Part shown: positions 26,354 through 32,927 of the stretch, in pieces | How positions within the stretch are numbered: position 1 is the first letter of the stretch | How the letters are laid out: the number at the start of each line of letters is the position of its first letter | DNA from: Megasphaera coli | GTDB lineage: Bacteria; Bacillota; Negativicutes; Veillonellales; Megasphaeraceae | Direction of reading: 5' to 3' | Length of the DNA stretch: 64,000 nt | Assembly: GCF_900095855.1 (NCBI RefSeq) | Contig: NZ_FMIY01000002.1 | Coordinates: 549,322-613,321, forward strand | The notes under the pieces: model-generated | The model's input: only the letters and a program-made list of their open reading frames with translations | What the model was told of the DNA's origin: nothing | The model's database searches: none | Position numbers and translations under genes: made by a program

Positions 26354-26367
26354 GGAACATTTGTTTT
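26354..26367. promoter_or_regulatory. LexA box 3
   Basis: GGAAC-ATTT-GTTTT lies about 20 bases downstream of the predicted start of the yneA-like transcript, as an extra roadblock. A spacer-less CGAACGTTCG palindrome lies just upstream (26343-26352). Confidence 0.7.
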
Positions 26368-26392
26368 CATCGGAGCAGAGGAGTGTAGGAGA

Positions 26393-26719
26393 ATGAAAAG
26401 AAAAATTCGAAAAAAAAATCATACATACGGCACCATTCGCTTTATTTTTATGGCGGTAATACTGGTTGCGTCCTTGACGCAGCTCGGTTGGATCGGTAAT
26501 TCTCACAAAGAATATGTAACAGTTCAAGTCCGTCAGGGTGACACGCTTTGGCAAATCGCCTCCGAGGCGACTGCCGACGGCGACGACGTACGTAATACGG
26601 TCGTCGATATAGTGAACGCCAACAATCTGGGCCATAACGAAGATATTTATCCCGGCCAAATATTGAATGTGCCCGTCTCGGAAAGTACTGCAGCACACAT
26701 GCATATCAGCAACTCCTAA
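26393..26719 (+). CDS. LysM-domain SOS cell-division inhibitor (YneA-like)
   Basis: A 108-residue protein with a basic N-terminus (KRKIRKKNHTYG), one membrane helix (about 17-33) and an extracytoplasmic LysM domain (VTVQVRQGDTLWQIA to YPGQILNVPV, about 43-96). B. subtilis YneA has the same layout and lies divergent from lexA, delaying division during the SOS response. Three LexA boxes surround the perfect promoter here. AGAGGAG lies nine bases before the ATG. Its 3' end overlaps the convergent recombinase gene by four bases. YneA identity rests on layout and context, not on sequence comparison. Confidence 0.85.
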   Translation: MKRKIRKKNHTYGTIRFIFMAVILVASLTQLGWIGNSHKEYVTVQVRQGDTLWQIASEATADGDDVRNTVVDIVNANNLGHNEDIYPGQILNVPVSESTAAHMHISNS

Positions 26720-27711
26720 TGAGATTTATCTCCGGTAATCTTAAAAATCGGATTATCAATGAGCCTGTCCGCTTCGTCAATATAACGGCGCACGATAGAC
26801 TGGGATTTATGCCGCGTTTGACGCATAATTTGTCGTTCTTCCACGTGATGCTGCGCGGCCGATGTGGCAAAGCCGTGACGCAGACTGTGGGCGCCGTATT
26901 CCTTCGGGTCCATGCCGACGGCACTGACGTATTTCTTTACGATTAAGGCAATGGATTTATCCGATATATGTGTTTTGCGGAGAGTCCGATTTTTCGTAAA
27001 ACCGCGAAATACGGGACCGGTCGTGATCTGAGCCGACTTCAGCCATTCCTTTAAGGCATGCACGGCACAAACTGATTTATCTTCTACTGCGGGAATGGCA
27101 ATCATCTGGCCTTGGCCGACCTTATCGGTCTTCGTATTTCTCAGCGTAATGAGAAGACCTAAGCGGGAAAAACGCAAATCCTCCACATCGAGGCCCGCAA
27201 TTTCGGAGCGCCTCATGGCACCGTAAAAACCGATTAACAAAATCGCCTTATCACGTGCCTGTTCAAGCTCATGACCATCCAAATGAAGGAGCATCTCCTT
27301 CAGATCATCAAAGAGAATCGGCATTTTTCCCTGTTGAAACGTACCTTTCATGCGTTTTATACCGCGCAGGGCATTTTTGACAAGTGGCATGCGGCACGGG
27401 TTATCGGCAAGGCCGGCCGCATCGAAATTTTCCGTAAGCGCGCTGATTCGCCGGGCTACCGTATTGGCCTTGGCGTTGTCGGCCAAGTCGTTTATGTAAT
27501 TGACGATTGTCTCCGGCGCGGCAGGGAAATATGATACCTCGTGCTGCGTACACCAGTCACAAAAATCCTTCCAATCCGACGCATAGGCGGCGACCGTATT
27601 ATCCGCATGAGCCACATAAATACTTTGGCGCGCCTTGTCCGTAAGGTTCTTGTTGTTTTCGACGGCCGCCGTTCGGCCGATATAAAAATCCTTTAAACTA
27701 TCGTAATTCAT
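26716..27711 (-). CDS. Tyrosine recombinase (Xer/integrase family), intact
   Basis: A 331-residue site-specific recombinase. An N-terminal SAM-like core-binding domain (about 30-115) is followed by the catalytic domain with the complete set R167 (GAMRRSEIAGL), K194 (RNTKTDK), H275 and R278 (HSLRHGFAT), H301 (TRHKS) and the nucleophile Y310 (RRYID). Length is between XerC/D (about 300) and XerS (about 356). AGGAG precedes the ATG with a 6-base gap. A possible extended -10 (TGA-TAAAAT, about 27758-27766) serves it. No phage or conjugation genes adjoin, but a 13+7+13 palindrome lies 330 bases upstream. It could be a chromosome-dimer resolvase or an orphan integrase. Confidence 0.9.
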   Translation of the reverse strand: MNYDSLKDFYIGRTAAVENNKNLTDKARQSIYVAHADNTVAAYASDWKDFCDWCTQHEVSYFPAAPETIVNYINDLADNAKANTVARRISALTENFDAAGLADNPCRMPLVKNALRGIKRMKGTFQQGKMPILFDDLKEMLLHLDGHELEQARDKAILLIGFYGAMRRSEIAGLDVEDLRFSRLGLLITLRNTKTDKVGQGQMIAIPAVEDKSVCAVHALKEWLKSAQITTGPVFRGFTKNRTLRKTHISDKSIALIVKKYVSAVGMDPKEYGAHSLRHGFATSAAQHHVEERQIMRQTRHKSQSIVRRYIDEADRLIDNPIFKITGDKSH

Positions 27712-27768
27712 AGAAAACTCCTATATAGCAAGCAACTGTAACATTCTAAAAACACGGATTTTATCACA

Positions 27769-27797
27769 TTGACCGGTCTCTCGCCGTATATTAAAGT
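27769..27797 (+). promoter_or_regulatory. Candidate promoter of the 49-residue ORF
   Basis: TTGACC (27769-27774), 17 bases, TAAAGT (27792-27797), about 28 bases before AGGAGG. The -10 is weak. Confidence 0.4.
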
Positions 27798-27842
27798 AGA
27801 TTTAAGAAATAAAAAAGTGTCTCTAGGAGGTATTATGAAGTC

Positions 27843-27992
27843 ATGAATATTCGAAAAATTACGAACGGCTTGCGCATAATTAACCTGATCCTCAGTGTGG
27901 TTGCATTATTCGTGACGGTCAAAGCACTGAAAGAAACCAAGTACGATTACGATGATGAGTATGAAGAAGATGAAGAGAATGAAGCATCGTAA
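27843..27992 (+). CDS. Small single-pass membrane protein with acidic tail
   Basis: A 49-residue ORF. A basic start (MNIRKITNGLR) is followed by one hydrophobic helix (about 12-26) and a strongly acidic tail with alternating Tyr/Asp/Glu. AGGAGG (27825-27830) lies 12 bases before this ATG and 4 bases before another ATG (27835) that opens a three-codon ORF, Met-Lys-Ser-stop, whose TGA overlaps this start codon, so translation may be coupled by termination-reinitiation. The orientation is opposite to the recombinase and the two share an upstream gap. No homologue is known to me. Too short to be sure it is expressed. Confidence 0.5.
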   Translation: MNIRKITNGLRIINLILSVVALFVTVKALKETKYDYDDEYEEDEENEAS

Positions 27993-27996
27993 TTCG

Positions 27997-28021
27997 GCTT
28001 GGAATCGAGCCAAGGATTTTT
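27997..28021 (+). terminator. Weak terminator after the 49-residue ORF
   Basis: CTTGG and CCAAG form a short stem followed by GATTTTT. Only five base pairs. Confidence 0.35.
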
Positions 28022-28037
28022 CCTAAACTTTCATCAT

Positions 28038-28070
28038 TAACTTCCGATAACGTTAAATTATCGGAAGTTA
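28038..28070. repeat. Perfect 13-bp inverted repeat with 7-base centre; candidate recombinase site
   Basis: TAACTTCCGATAA (28038-28050) and TTATCGGAAGTTA (28058-28070) flank CGTTAAA. There is no T-run on either side, so it is not an intrinsic terminator. Arm length, central spacer and the ACTTCC-ATAA bases recall dif/lox-type sites of tyrosine recombinases, and such an enzyme is encoded next to it. An operator is the main alternative, since a - strand promoter lies just beside it. Confidence 0.5.
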
Positions 28071-28082
28071 TAGGCCGTACAC

Positions 28083-28112
28083 ATCATAGCACACCTTCAG
28101 AGTGTTTGTAAA
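28083..28112 (-). promoter_or_regulatory. Candidate promoter reading towards the recombinase
   Basis: On the - strand TTTACA (28107-28112), 18 bases, extended -10 TGC-TATGAT (hexamer 28083-28088). Transcription would start at about 28076 and pass through the palindrome. Confidence 0.45.
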
Positions 28113-28216
28113 GCGCTAATCTTCACCAATTATGAACGAATTAAAGTATCTCTCATAACTGCACGAAACATGCTGAAACCCTACAAAAGTTTTATATTTT
28201 TTTGGAAAATCGCGCG

Positions 28217-28351
28217 TCATGAATTATATATTATTTTTCCTATATCCACCTTTATGGTCCCATATATAGCTTGTCTTCTATATTTGGGCGCAAATACGAT
28301 ATGGTATTTGCATCTCCATTTACTGTGTGATAAGCTTTGTACGTCATTCAT
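28217..28351 (-). pseudogene. tnpA: IS200 transposase TnpA, N-terminal fragment
   Basis: The ATG at 28351 opens a frame reading MNDVQSLSHSKWRCKYHIVF, then APKYRRQAIYG and IKVDIGKI, the well-conserved start of IS200/IS605-family Y1 transposases (full length about 150 residues). Homology stops after about 40 residues and the frame ends in a TGA at 28217-28219. AGGAGG (on the - strand, opposite 28362-28367) lies 10 bases upstream. It cannot encode an active enzyme because the HUH and tyrosine motifs are absent. Confidence 0.92.
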
Positions 28352-28358
28352 TGACAGT

Positions 28359-28420
28359 GAACCTCCTATCCGTTATGTGATGTGGTTGCCAGACCATCAT
28401 CATTCTAACACAGGAGGTTC
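28359..28420 (-). promoter_or_regulatory. IS200 ribosome-binding-site hairpin
   Basis: GAACCTCCT (28359-28367) and AGGAGGTTC (28412-28420) are a perfect 9-bp inverted repeat, with inner pairing GTTA/TAAC and GATG-TGGT/ACCATCATC. It blocks the tnpA ribosome binding site, as described for IS200. Confidence 0.8.
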
Positions 28421-28490
28421 CTTCTTTTTCTATAAGTATTTTTTGCTCCCCCAGTAAACTGGGGGTTTAGTCATGCCTGTTCGGCGCCAA

Positions 28491-28531
28491 TAAAAAAACT
28501 GGCTGATAGTCGTATCAGTCAGTTTTTTTAT
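28491..28531. terminator. Strong bidirectional terminator
   Basis: ACTGGCTGATA (28498-28508) and TATCAGTCAGT (28513-28523) form an 11-bp stem with one G-U pair, with an A-run before and a T-run after. It can end the - strand small genes at 28.5-29.1 kb as well as + strand transcription. Confidence 0.9.
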
Positions 28532-28562
28532 TATAGGGCTTGAATCTCCTGATTAGACATAA

Positions 28563-28830
28563 CTACAAATCGATATCGTGGATTGGGCGATCGTTGTCAG
28601 TCGAATCATCAAAGCTCTCTACATGACGGCCATCTGCAAGCTTAATTGTATACTGGCACGATTCGTCATCATGTCTTTGCCAGACGTTCGCTTTGAACCC
28701 CGCCTGGCAGCTCAACTGTCCAATTCCAGTAGTTTCGCCCCCAATCGCCGAGGTGCCAATCTGTAGATTGATGCATGAGCCGGTTAAACCACGAAAAACC
28801 GGCATAATAGTTTATTTTCAGTGCTTTCAT
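28563..28830 (-). pseudogene. Possible small gene, perhaps frameshifted
   Basis: Two overlapping frames are open. One begins at ATG 28830 (MKALKINYYAGFSWF, tryptophan-rich) and stops at 28669. The other, from about 28805, continues to 28563 and ends with the protein-like DGRHVESFDDSTDNDRPIHD. A single frameshift near 28670-28680 would join the first part to the second. Alternatively only one frame is real. It lies 21 bases behind the HTH gene and before the terminator at 28491. I do not recognise the product. Confidence 0.3.
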
Positions 28831-28851
28831 TTTTGTTTTCTCTTTTTTTAT

Positions 28852-29061
28852 TTATTTTGACTTCGGGCCGAATACACGATCCATCCCTGCGGCAGTTACC
28901 AGCCAGATCCGCCCTGCTCGCCGCGCCTCATCAGCCGTAAACCGCGGCGCGAAATTTTTACCGCCCGTACAAGCACGCTGCACATTGCGCGGTAACGTGT
29001 CCCAGATGACCGCCGCTTCGGCAGCGGTCATGACCTCATGTAATGCGTTGTTGTGTACCAC
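28852..29061 (-). CDS. Small helix-turn-helix protein (excisionase-like)
   Basis: A 69-residue protein from GTG 29061, supported by AAAGGAGC eight bases upstream. The core reads VMTAAEAAVIWDTLPRNVQRA, then FTADEARRAGRIWLVTAAGMDRVFG: the 'AAE-W-...-R-W-LVT-A-M-R-YG' layout of small helix-turn-helix proteins found in Firmicute phage-like and plasmid regions, in which a helix-turn-helix reads DNA and a C-terminal wing follows. Next to a tyrosine recombinase and an IS remnant it may be a recombination directionality factor or a relic regulator. The family assignment is from pattern memory. Confidence 0.55.
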   Translation of the reverse strand: MVHNNALHEVMTAAEAAVIWDTLPRNVQRACTGGKNFAPRFTADEARRAGRIWLVTAAGMDRVFGPKSK

Positions 29062-29305
29062 GTCTACAGCTCCTTTACATAAATCCGATCTCTTGCAGAG
29101 TTCTCCCTGATCGAAAAACTTTTTCAAGAGAGTACAGTCCCATTTTTCTTTTAAAAGTTGCGTCCTGAAACAAATGTATTCCCCGCCGGGCAGTAATCTA
29201 TTTGCGGTCTGAATTTTCCTTCAATCAATGCCGATACGTCAACGACATACCCGTATTGCCGGCGGTAAGGCAAATATCGAATATTTAAACTCTTGTAACT
29301 CCGAA
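29062..29305. other. Non-coding gap
   Basis: No ORF with a ribosome binding site, terminator hairpin or promoter pair was seen between the small HTH gene and mtaD. It presumably carries the promoter of the HTH gene. Confidence 0.4.
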
Positions 29306-30589
29306 TCAAATCTGTGCGAAGAGTTTATTTTTTGTCCGTTCCGCTTCGGATTTTATTTTTTCAATGTCCAAGGTGACAAATTCCTTGTTGTGCAGCAGGA
29401 GCTTTCCGTCTACAAAAACTGTATCCACGTCAAAGCTGTTTGCCGAGTAAGCCATTAAGGAAAGCGCGTCGTTTTTCGGATACCAATGAAGTCCCGAGCG
29501 GTCAATGCAGGTAATATCGGCTTTATAGCCTATTTCCAGCTTGCCTGCATCCGTATACCCCAAAGCCCTGGCACCGCATTCCGTCAGCATGTTGACGGCC
29601 GTTTCCGCCGGGATGGCCGTCGGTTCCAACGTATTTGCCTTGTGTACAAGTGCAGCTAAGCGCATTTCTTCAAAAATATCGAGATTATTATTGCTCGACG
29701 CTCCGTCTGTTCCCAAGGAAACGACAATGCCCTTTTCCAGCATCTTTTGTATAGGTGCAAAGCCGCTGGCCAGCTTCAGGTTGCTGCCCGGATTGTGGGC
29801 GACGCGCACCTTTTTCTTTGCCATTATCTCCATATCCGCCTCATCAATCCAGACACAGTGTGCCGCCAGGCAGCCGCCGTCAAAGACGCCGATGTCGTCG
29901 GCCCAGGCAATGGGTGACTTGCCGCATTGAGAGCGAATATTTTCCACTTCACCCTCGGTCTCGCTGAGATGCATATGTATTTCCGCCCCTACAGAGCGGG
30001 CCGTTTCCACGACTTTGCGCAGATACGGCTCCGGGCACGTATAAGGCGCATGGGGGCCGAACATGACTGTAATGCGGCCGTCACAGCTGCCATGCCAGTT
30101 GTTATAAAATTCCCTGTTTTCCTGAAGCGCTTCCTCCGCATTGGGCGTTATCCCCGTAAGGCCGCGGCACAGGCAGGCGCGGATACCGGCATCGCAGACC
30201 GCCTCGGCAACATGATCCATGAGGAAATACATATCCGCAAAGCTCGTCGTGCCGCAGCGCAGCATTTCGGCAATACCGAGCATGGTCTGAGCGTAGACAA
30301 TATCACCGTCCAGCTTTGCCTCGGCAGGCCAAATCTTTTTCTCAAGCCAGTCCATGAGCTGCATGTCATCGGCATAGCTGCGAAAAACCGTCATCGCAAT
30401 ATGGTTGTGCGTATTGACAAAACCCGGCGTCGCGAGCATGCCCTTGCCGTCAATGCAGGTATCATATACGGATGTATCCGTTACTTCTACGGGAAAGCCC
30501 GTAATCCGGTCGTTCGTAATTTCAATATTTCGGGCTTCTTCTACAATATGATTGCGATAGACGGCAACATTTTTAAGTAAGGTTTTCAT
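29306..30589 (-). CDS. mtaD: 5-methylthioadenosine/S-adenosylhomocysteine deaminase
   Basis: A 427-residue amidohydrolase-fold enzyme that deaminates MTA or SAH to the inosine derivatives. Metal ligands: NTHNHIAM (about 58-65), EIHMHLSETEGEV (about 199-211), H in AAHCVWIDEAD (about 233-243), and D in SLGTDGASSNNNLD (about 291-304). The TRZ/ATZ family also contains atrazine and guanine deaminases, but the neighbour ahcY and the two mtn genes favour the SAM by-product role. Last gene of the nine-gene row. Confidence 0.9.
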   Translation of the reverse strand: MKTLLKNVAVYRNHIVEEARNIEITNDRITGFPVEVTDTSVYDTCIDGKGMLATPGFVNTHNHIAMTVFRSYADDMQLMDWLEKKIWPAEAKLDGDIVYAQTMLGIAEMLRCGTTSFADMYFLMDHVAEAVCDAGIRACLCRGLTGITPNAEEALQENREFYNNWHGSCDGRITVMFGPHAPYTCPEPYLRKVVETARSVGAEIHMHLSETEGEVENIRSQCGKSPIAWADDIGVFDGGCLAAHCVWIDEADMEIMAKKKVRVAHNPGSNLKLASGFAPIQKMLEKGIVVSLGTDGASSNNNLDIFEEMRLAALVHKANTLEPTAIPAETAVNMLTECGARALGYTDAGKLEIGYKADITCIDRSGLHWYPKNDALSLMAYSANSFDVDTVFVDGKLLLHNKEFVTLDIEKIKSEAERTKNKLFAQI

Positions 30590-30605
30590 AAAACGTTTTA
30601 CTCCT

Positions 30606-31847
30606 CTAGTCCAAGTTCAAATACTTGCGCTGCTCTTCCGTCAACGTATCGATGGCATATCCCATAGAGTGAAGCTTAATTGCAGCTACATTCGTATCTA
30701 CTTCATGAGGCAAAACGTATACGCGATTTTCCAAGTTTTTCGCATTGTTTAAGATATACTTGGCGGCCAACGCCTGTACAGCAAAGGATAAATCCATGAT
30801 TTCAGCGGGATGACCGTCACCGGCGGCGAGATTCACGAGTCGGCCTTCGGCAAGAAGGTTAATCATGCGACCGTCAGGAAGCTCGTATCCTTCTATATTG
30901 TGACGCACTTCGCTGTGGCGTACTGCCAGCGCTTCCAGTTCGGGCTTATTGATTTCCACGTCGAAATGACCGGCATTGGCAAGGAGAACACCGTCTTTCA
31001 TTTTCTCCATGTGCCGGCCGCGAATAACATCTTTATTGCCTGTCAACGTGACGAAAATATCACCCGTTTCAGCCGCTTTTTCCATGGGCATGACTTCAAA
31101 ACCGTCGAATACGGCTTCAATCGCCTTAATCGGATCGACCTCCGTAACGATAACATGGGCACCCAATCCTTTGGCACGCATGGCACAACCGCGACCGCAC
31201 CAGCCGTAGCCGACGATAACAACGCGCTTGCCGACAACGGTCAAATTGGTCGTACGCATGATGCCGTCCCATGTGGACTGCCCCGTTCCGTAACGGTTGT
31301 CGAAAAGGTATTTACAATAGGCATCGTTTGCAGCGATCATGGGAAATTTCAGTTTCTTTTCTTTTTCCAGTCCGCGCAGCCTGTTCACGCCCGTCGTCGT
31401 CTCTTCCGTACCGCCGAGGAGCCGCTCCGTCGCGTCGCTGCGGGTCGTATGCAGGAGATGTACCAAATCGCCGCCGTCGTCAATGATAATATGCGGTTTG
31501 TGGTCGAGGGCTTTATTCAGATATGCGAAATATTCTTCTTCCGTGCAGCCGTGCTTTGCGTATACGATAAGACCGTCTTCCGCCAAGGCGGCTGCCACGT
31601 CATCCTGTGTCGATAAGGGATTGCTGCCCGTGACAATAACTTCCGCGCCGGCCTTATGCAAAACCGTCGCCAAATAAGCCGTTTTCGCTTCCAAATGGAC
31701 GCTGACAACAACGGTCTTTCCCGTAAAGGTCTGCTGTTTTTTTAAAGTGTCGCCGATGTTGTTCAACGTCGGCATATACCGATCAACCCAAGCTATTTTT
31801 TTATGCCCGCTCGGCGCAAGGCTTATGTCGCAGATAATAGAATTCAT
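30606..31847 (-). CDS. ahcY: Adenosylhomocysteinase
   Basis: NAD-dependent enzyme that splits S-adenosylhomocysteine to homocysteine and adenosine. 413 residues, the short form without the 40-residue insert of many homologues. Motifs: [32 protein letters not shown], the NAD loop [12 protein letters not shown] (about 209-220), and the C-terminal [20 protein letters not shown]. It lies between mtnA and mtaD, so both breakdown routes of SAH (hydrolysis and deamination) are in one row. Confidence 0.97.
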   Translation of the reverse strand: MNSIICDISLAPSGHKKIAWVDRYMPTLNNIGDTLKKQQTFTGKTVVVSVHLEAKTAYLATVLHKAGAEVIVTGSNPLSTQDDVAAALAEDGLIVYAKHGCTEEEYFAYLNKALDHKPHIIIDDGGDLVHLLHTTRSDATERLLGGTEETTTGVNRLRGLEKEKKLKFPMIAANDAYCKYLFDNRYGTGQSTWDGIMRTTNLTVVGKRVVIVGYGWCGRGCAMRAKGLGAHVIVTEVDPIKAIEAVFDGFEVMPMEKAAETGDIFVTLTGNKDVIRGRHMEKMKDGVLLANAGHFDVEINKPELEALAVRHSEVRHNIEGYELPDGRMINLLAEGRLVNLAAGDGHPAEIMDLSFAVQALAAKYILNNAKNLENRVYVLPHEVDTNVAAIKLHSMGYAIDTLTEEQRKYLNLD

Positions 31848-31862
31848 AGCCAGTATCCTCTC

Positions 31863-32927
31863 TTATACGGTAAAAAATTTTGCCACGCTCTCCGGTGCAG
31901 GCGCTTCGATGACGCCCCGCTCCGTAATGATGGCCCTTATGTTTTCATGCGGCGTCACGTCAAAAGCCGGATTAAAGACGGCAATGTCCTTTAACGCAAC
32001 GGGTACGCCCTGTATTTGTCGTACTTCATCATGATTTCTCTCTTCAATGGGAATTTCTTCACCCCTTTGCATGGATACATCAAAGGTCGATGTCGGCGCG
32101 GCGACATAAAAGGGCACGCCCAATTCCTTGGCCGCTATGGATAGGCCGTACGTACCGATTTTATTGGCCGTATCACCGTTTGCCGCAATACGATCGGCAC
32201 CGACGATGACGGCGTCGACTTTTTTCGTCTTCATAACCCAGGCAGCCATATTGTCCGTTATGAGCGTAACGGGAATACCGTCGGCATAAAGCTCCGTCGC
32301 CGTCAGGCGGGCTCCCTGCAAAAGAGGGCGCGTCTCATCGGCATAGACCCGTTCAAGGCAGTTCTGTTCATGCAAAGCACGAACGACGCCCAAGGCCGTA
32401 CCGATTTCGGCGGTCGCCAAGGCACCGGCATTGCAATGTGTAAGGAGTGTAAGCCTTTTTCGGCCCGCCTCTTCAAGCAGGGCTTCTGCACCGAACTTGG
32501 ATATACGCCCGTTAATTGCTATATCATCTTTATGAATACGAACGGCTTCCCGCTCCAATGCGGTCGTAATCTGAGCCGGCGTCCGCCCCGCGGCACTTTC
32601 CGCCTCGACTGCTTTCATCATGCGCCGCAAGGCCCAATGCAGGTTGACTGCCGTAGGACGCACGGCAGCAAGGGAAGCGGCAATTTCTTCCAATTCCGCA
32701 ATAAACGCAGTCGTCTTTTCACTGCCGCCGGCTTGGATCTCCGCCGCCGCTAAAACGACGGCATAAGCCGCAGCAATGCCTATAGCCGGTGCACCCCGCA
32801 CGGCGAGAACGGAAATGGCCTCGCGTACTTCGCGCCATGACGTACAGCGGCGATATACTTCTTCCGACGGCAATTTTGTTTGATCCAATACTATAAGTGT
32901 TTTATTTTCCCAACGCAATGTTTTCAT
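31863..32927 (-). CDS. mtnA: S-methyl-5-thioribose-1-phosphate isomerase
   Basis: A 354-residue eIF2B-fold isomerase turning methylthioribose-1-phosphate into methylthioribulose-1-phosphate. Landmarks: VRGAPAIGIAAAYAV (about 43-57), LLTHCNAGALATAEIGTALG (about 161-180, catalytic Cys), DNMAAWVMK, and VGADRIAANGDTANKIGTYG (about 241-260, catalytic Asp). Its start codon abuts the stop of mtnP, so the two sequential enzymes are translationally coupled. The later enzymes of the full methionine salvage pathway are not in the window. Confidence 0.96.
   Translation of the reverse strand: MKTLRWENKTLIVLDQTKLPSEEVYRRCTSWREVREAISVLAVRGAPAIGIAAAYAVVLAAAEIQAGGSEKTTAFIAELEEIAASLAAVRPTAVNLHWALRRMMKAVEAESAAGRTPAQITTALEREAVRIHKDDIAINGRISKFGAEALLEEAGRKRLTLLTHCNAGALATAEIGTALGVVRALHEQNCLERVYADETRPLLQGARLTATELYADGIPVTLITDNMAAWVMKTKKVDAVIVGADRIAANGDTANKIGTYGLSIAAKELGVPFYVAAPTSTFDVSMQRGEEIPIEERNHDEVRQIQGVPVALKDIAVFNPAFDVTPHENIRAIITERGVIEAPAPESVAKFFTV

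Larger units (their letters stand above)
28217..28480 (-). mobile_element. Truncated IS200 element (left end and tnpA start only)
   Basis: Read on the - strand the remnant shows the left-end subterminal hairpin (CCCCCAG/CTGGGGG, about 28449-28466), then a long stem that hides the tnpA ribosome binding site, then the first 44 codons of tnpA. The HUH nuclease motif, the catalytic tyrosine and the right end are missing. The outer limit near 28480 is approximate. This is the clearest mobile-element trace in the window. Confidence 0.88.

Noticed and set aside
28038-28070. Palindrome as an intrinsic terminator
   Set aside because: Neither side has a T-run.
28170-28457. 95-residue + strand ORF
   Set aside because: It is antisense to the IS200 tnpA fragment and its leader hairpins; no ribosome binding site.
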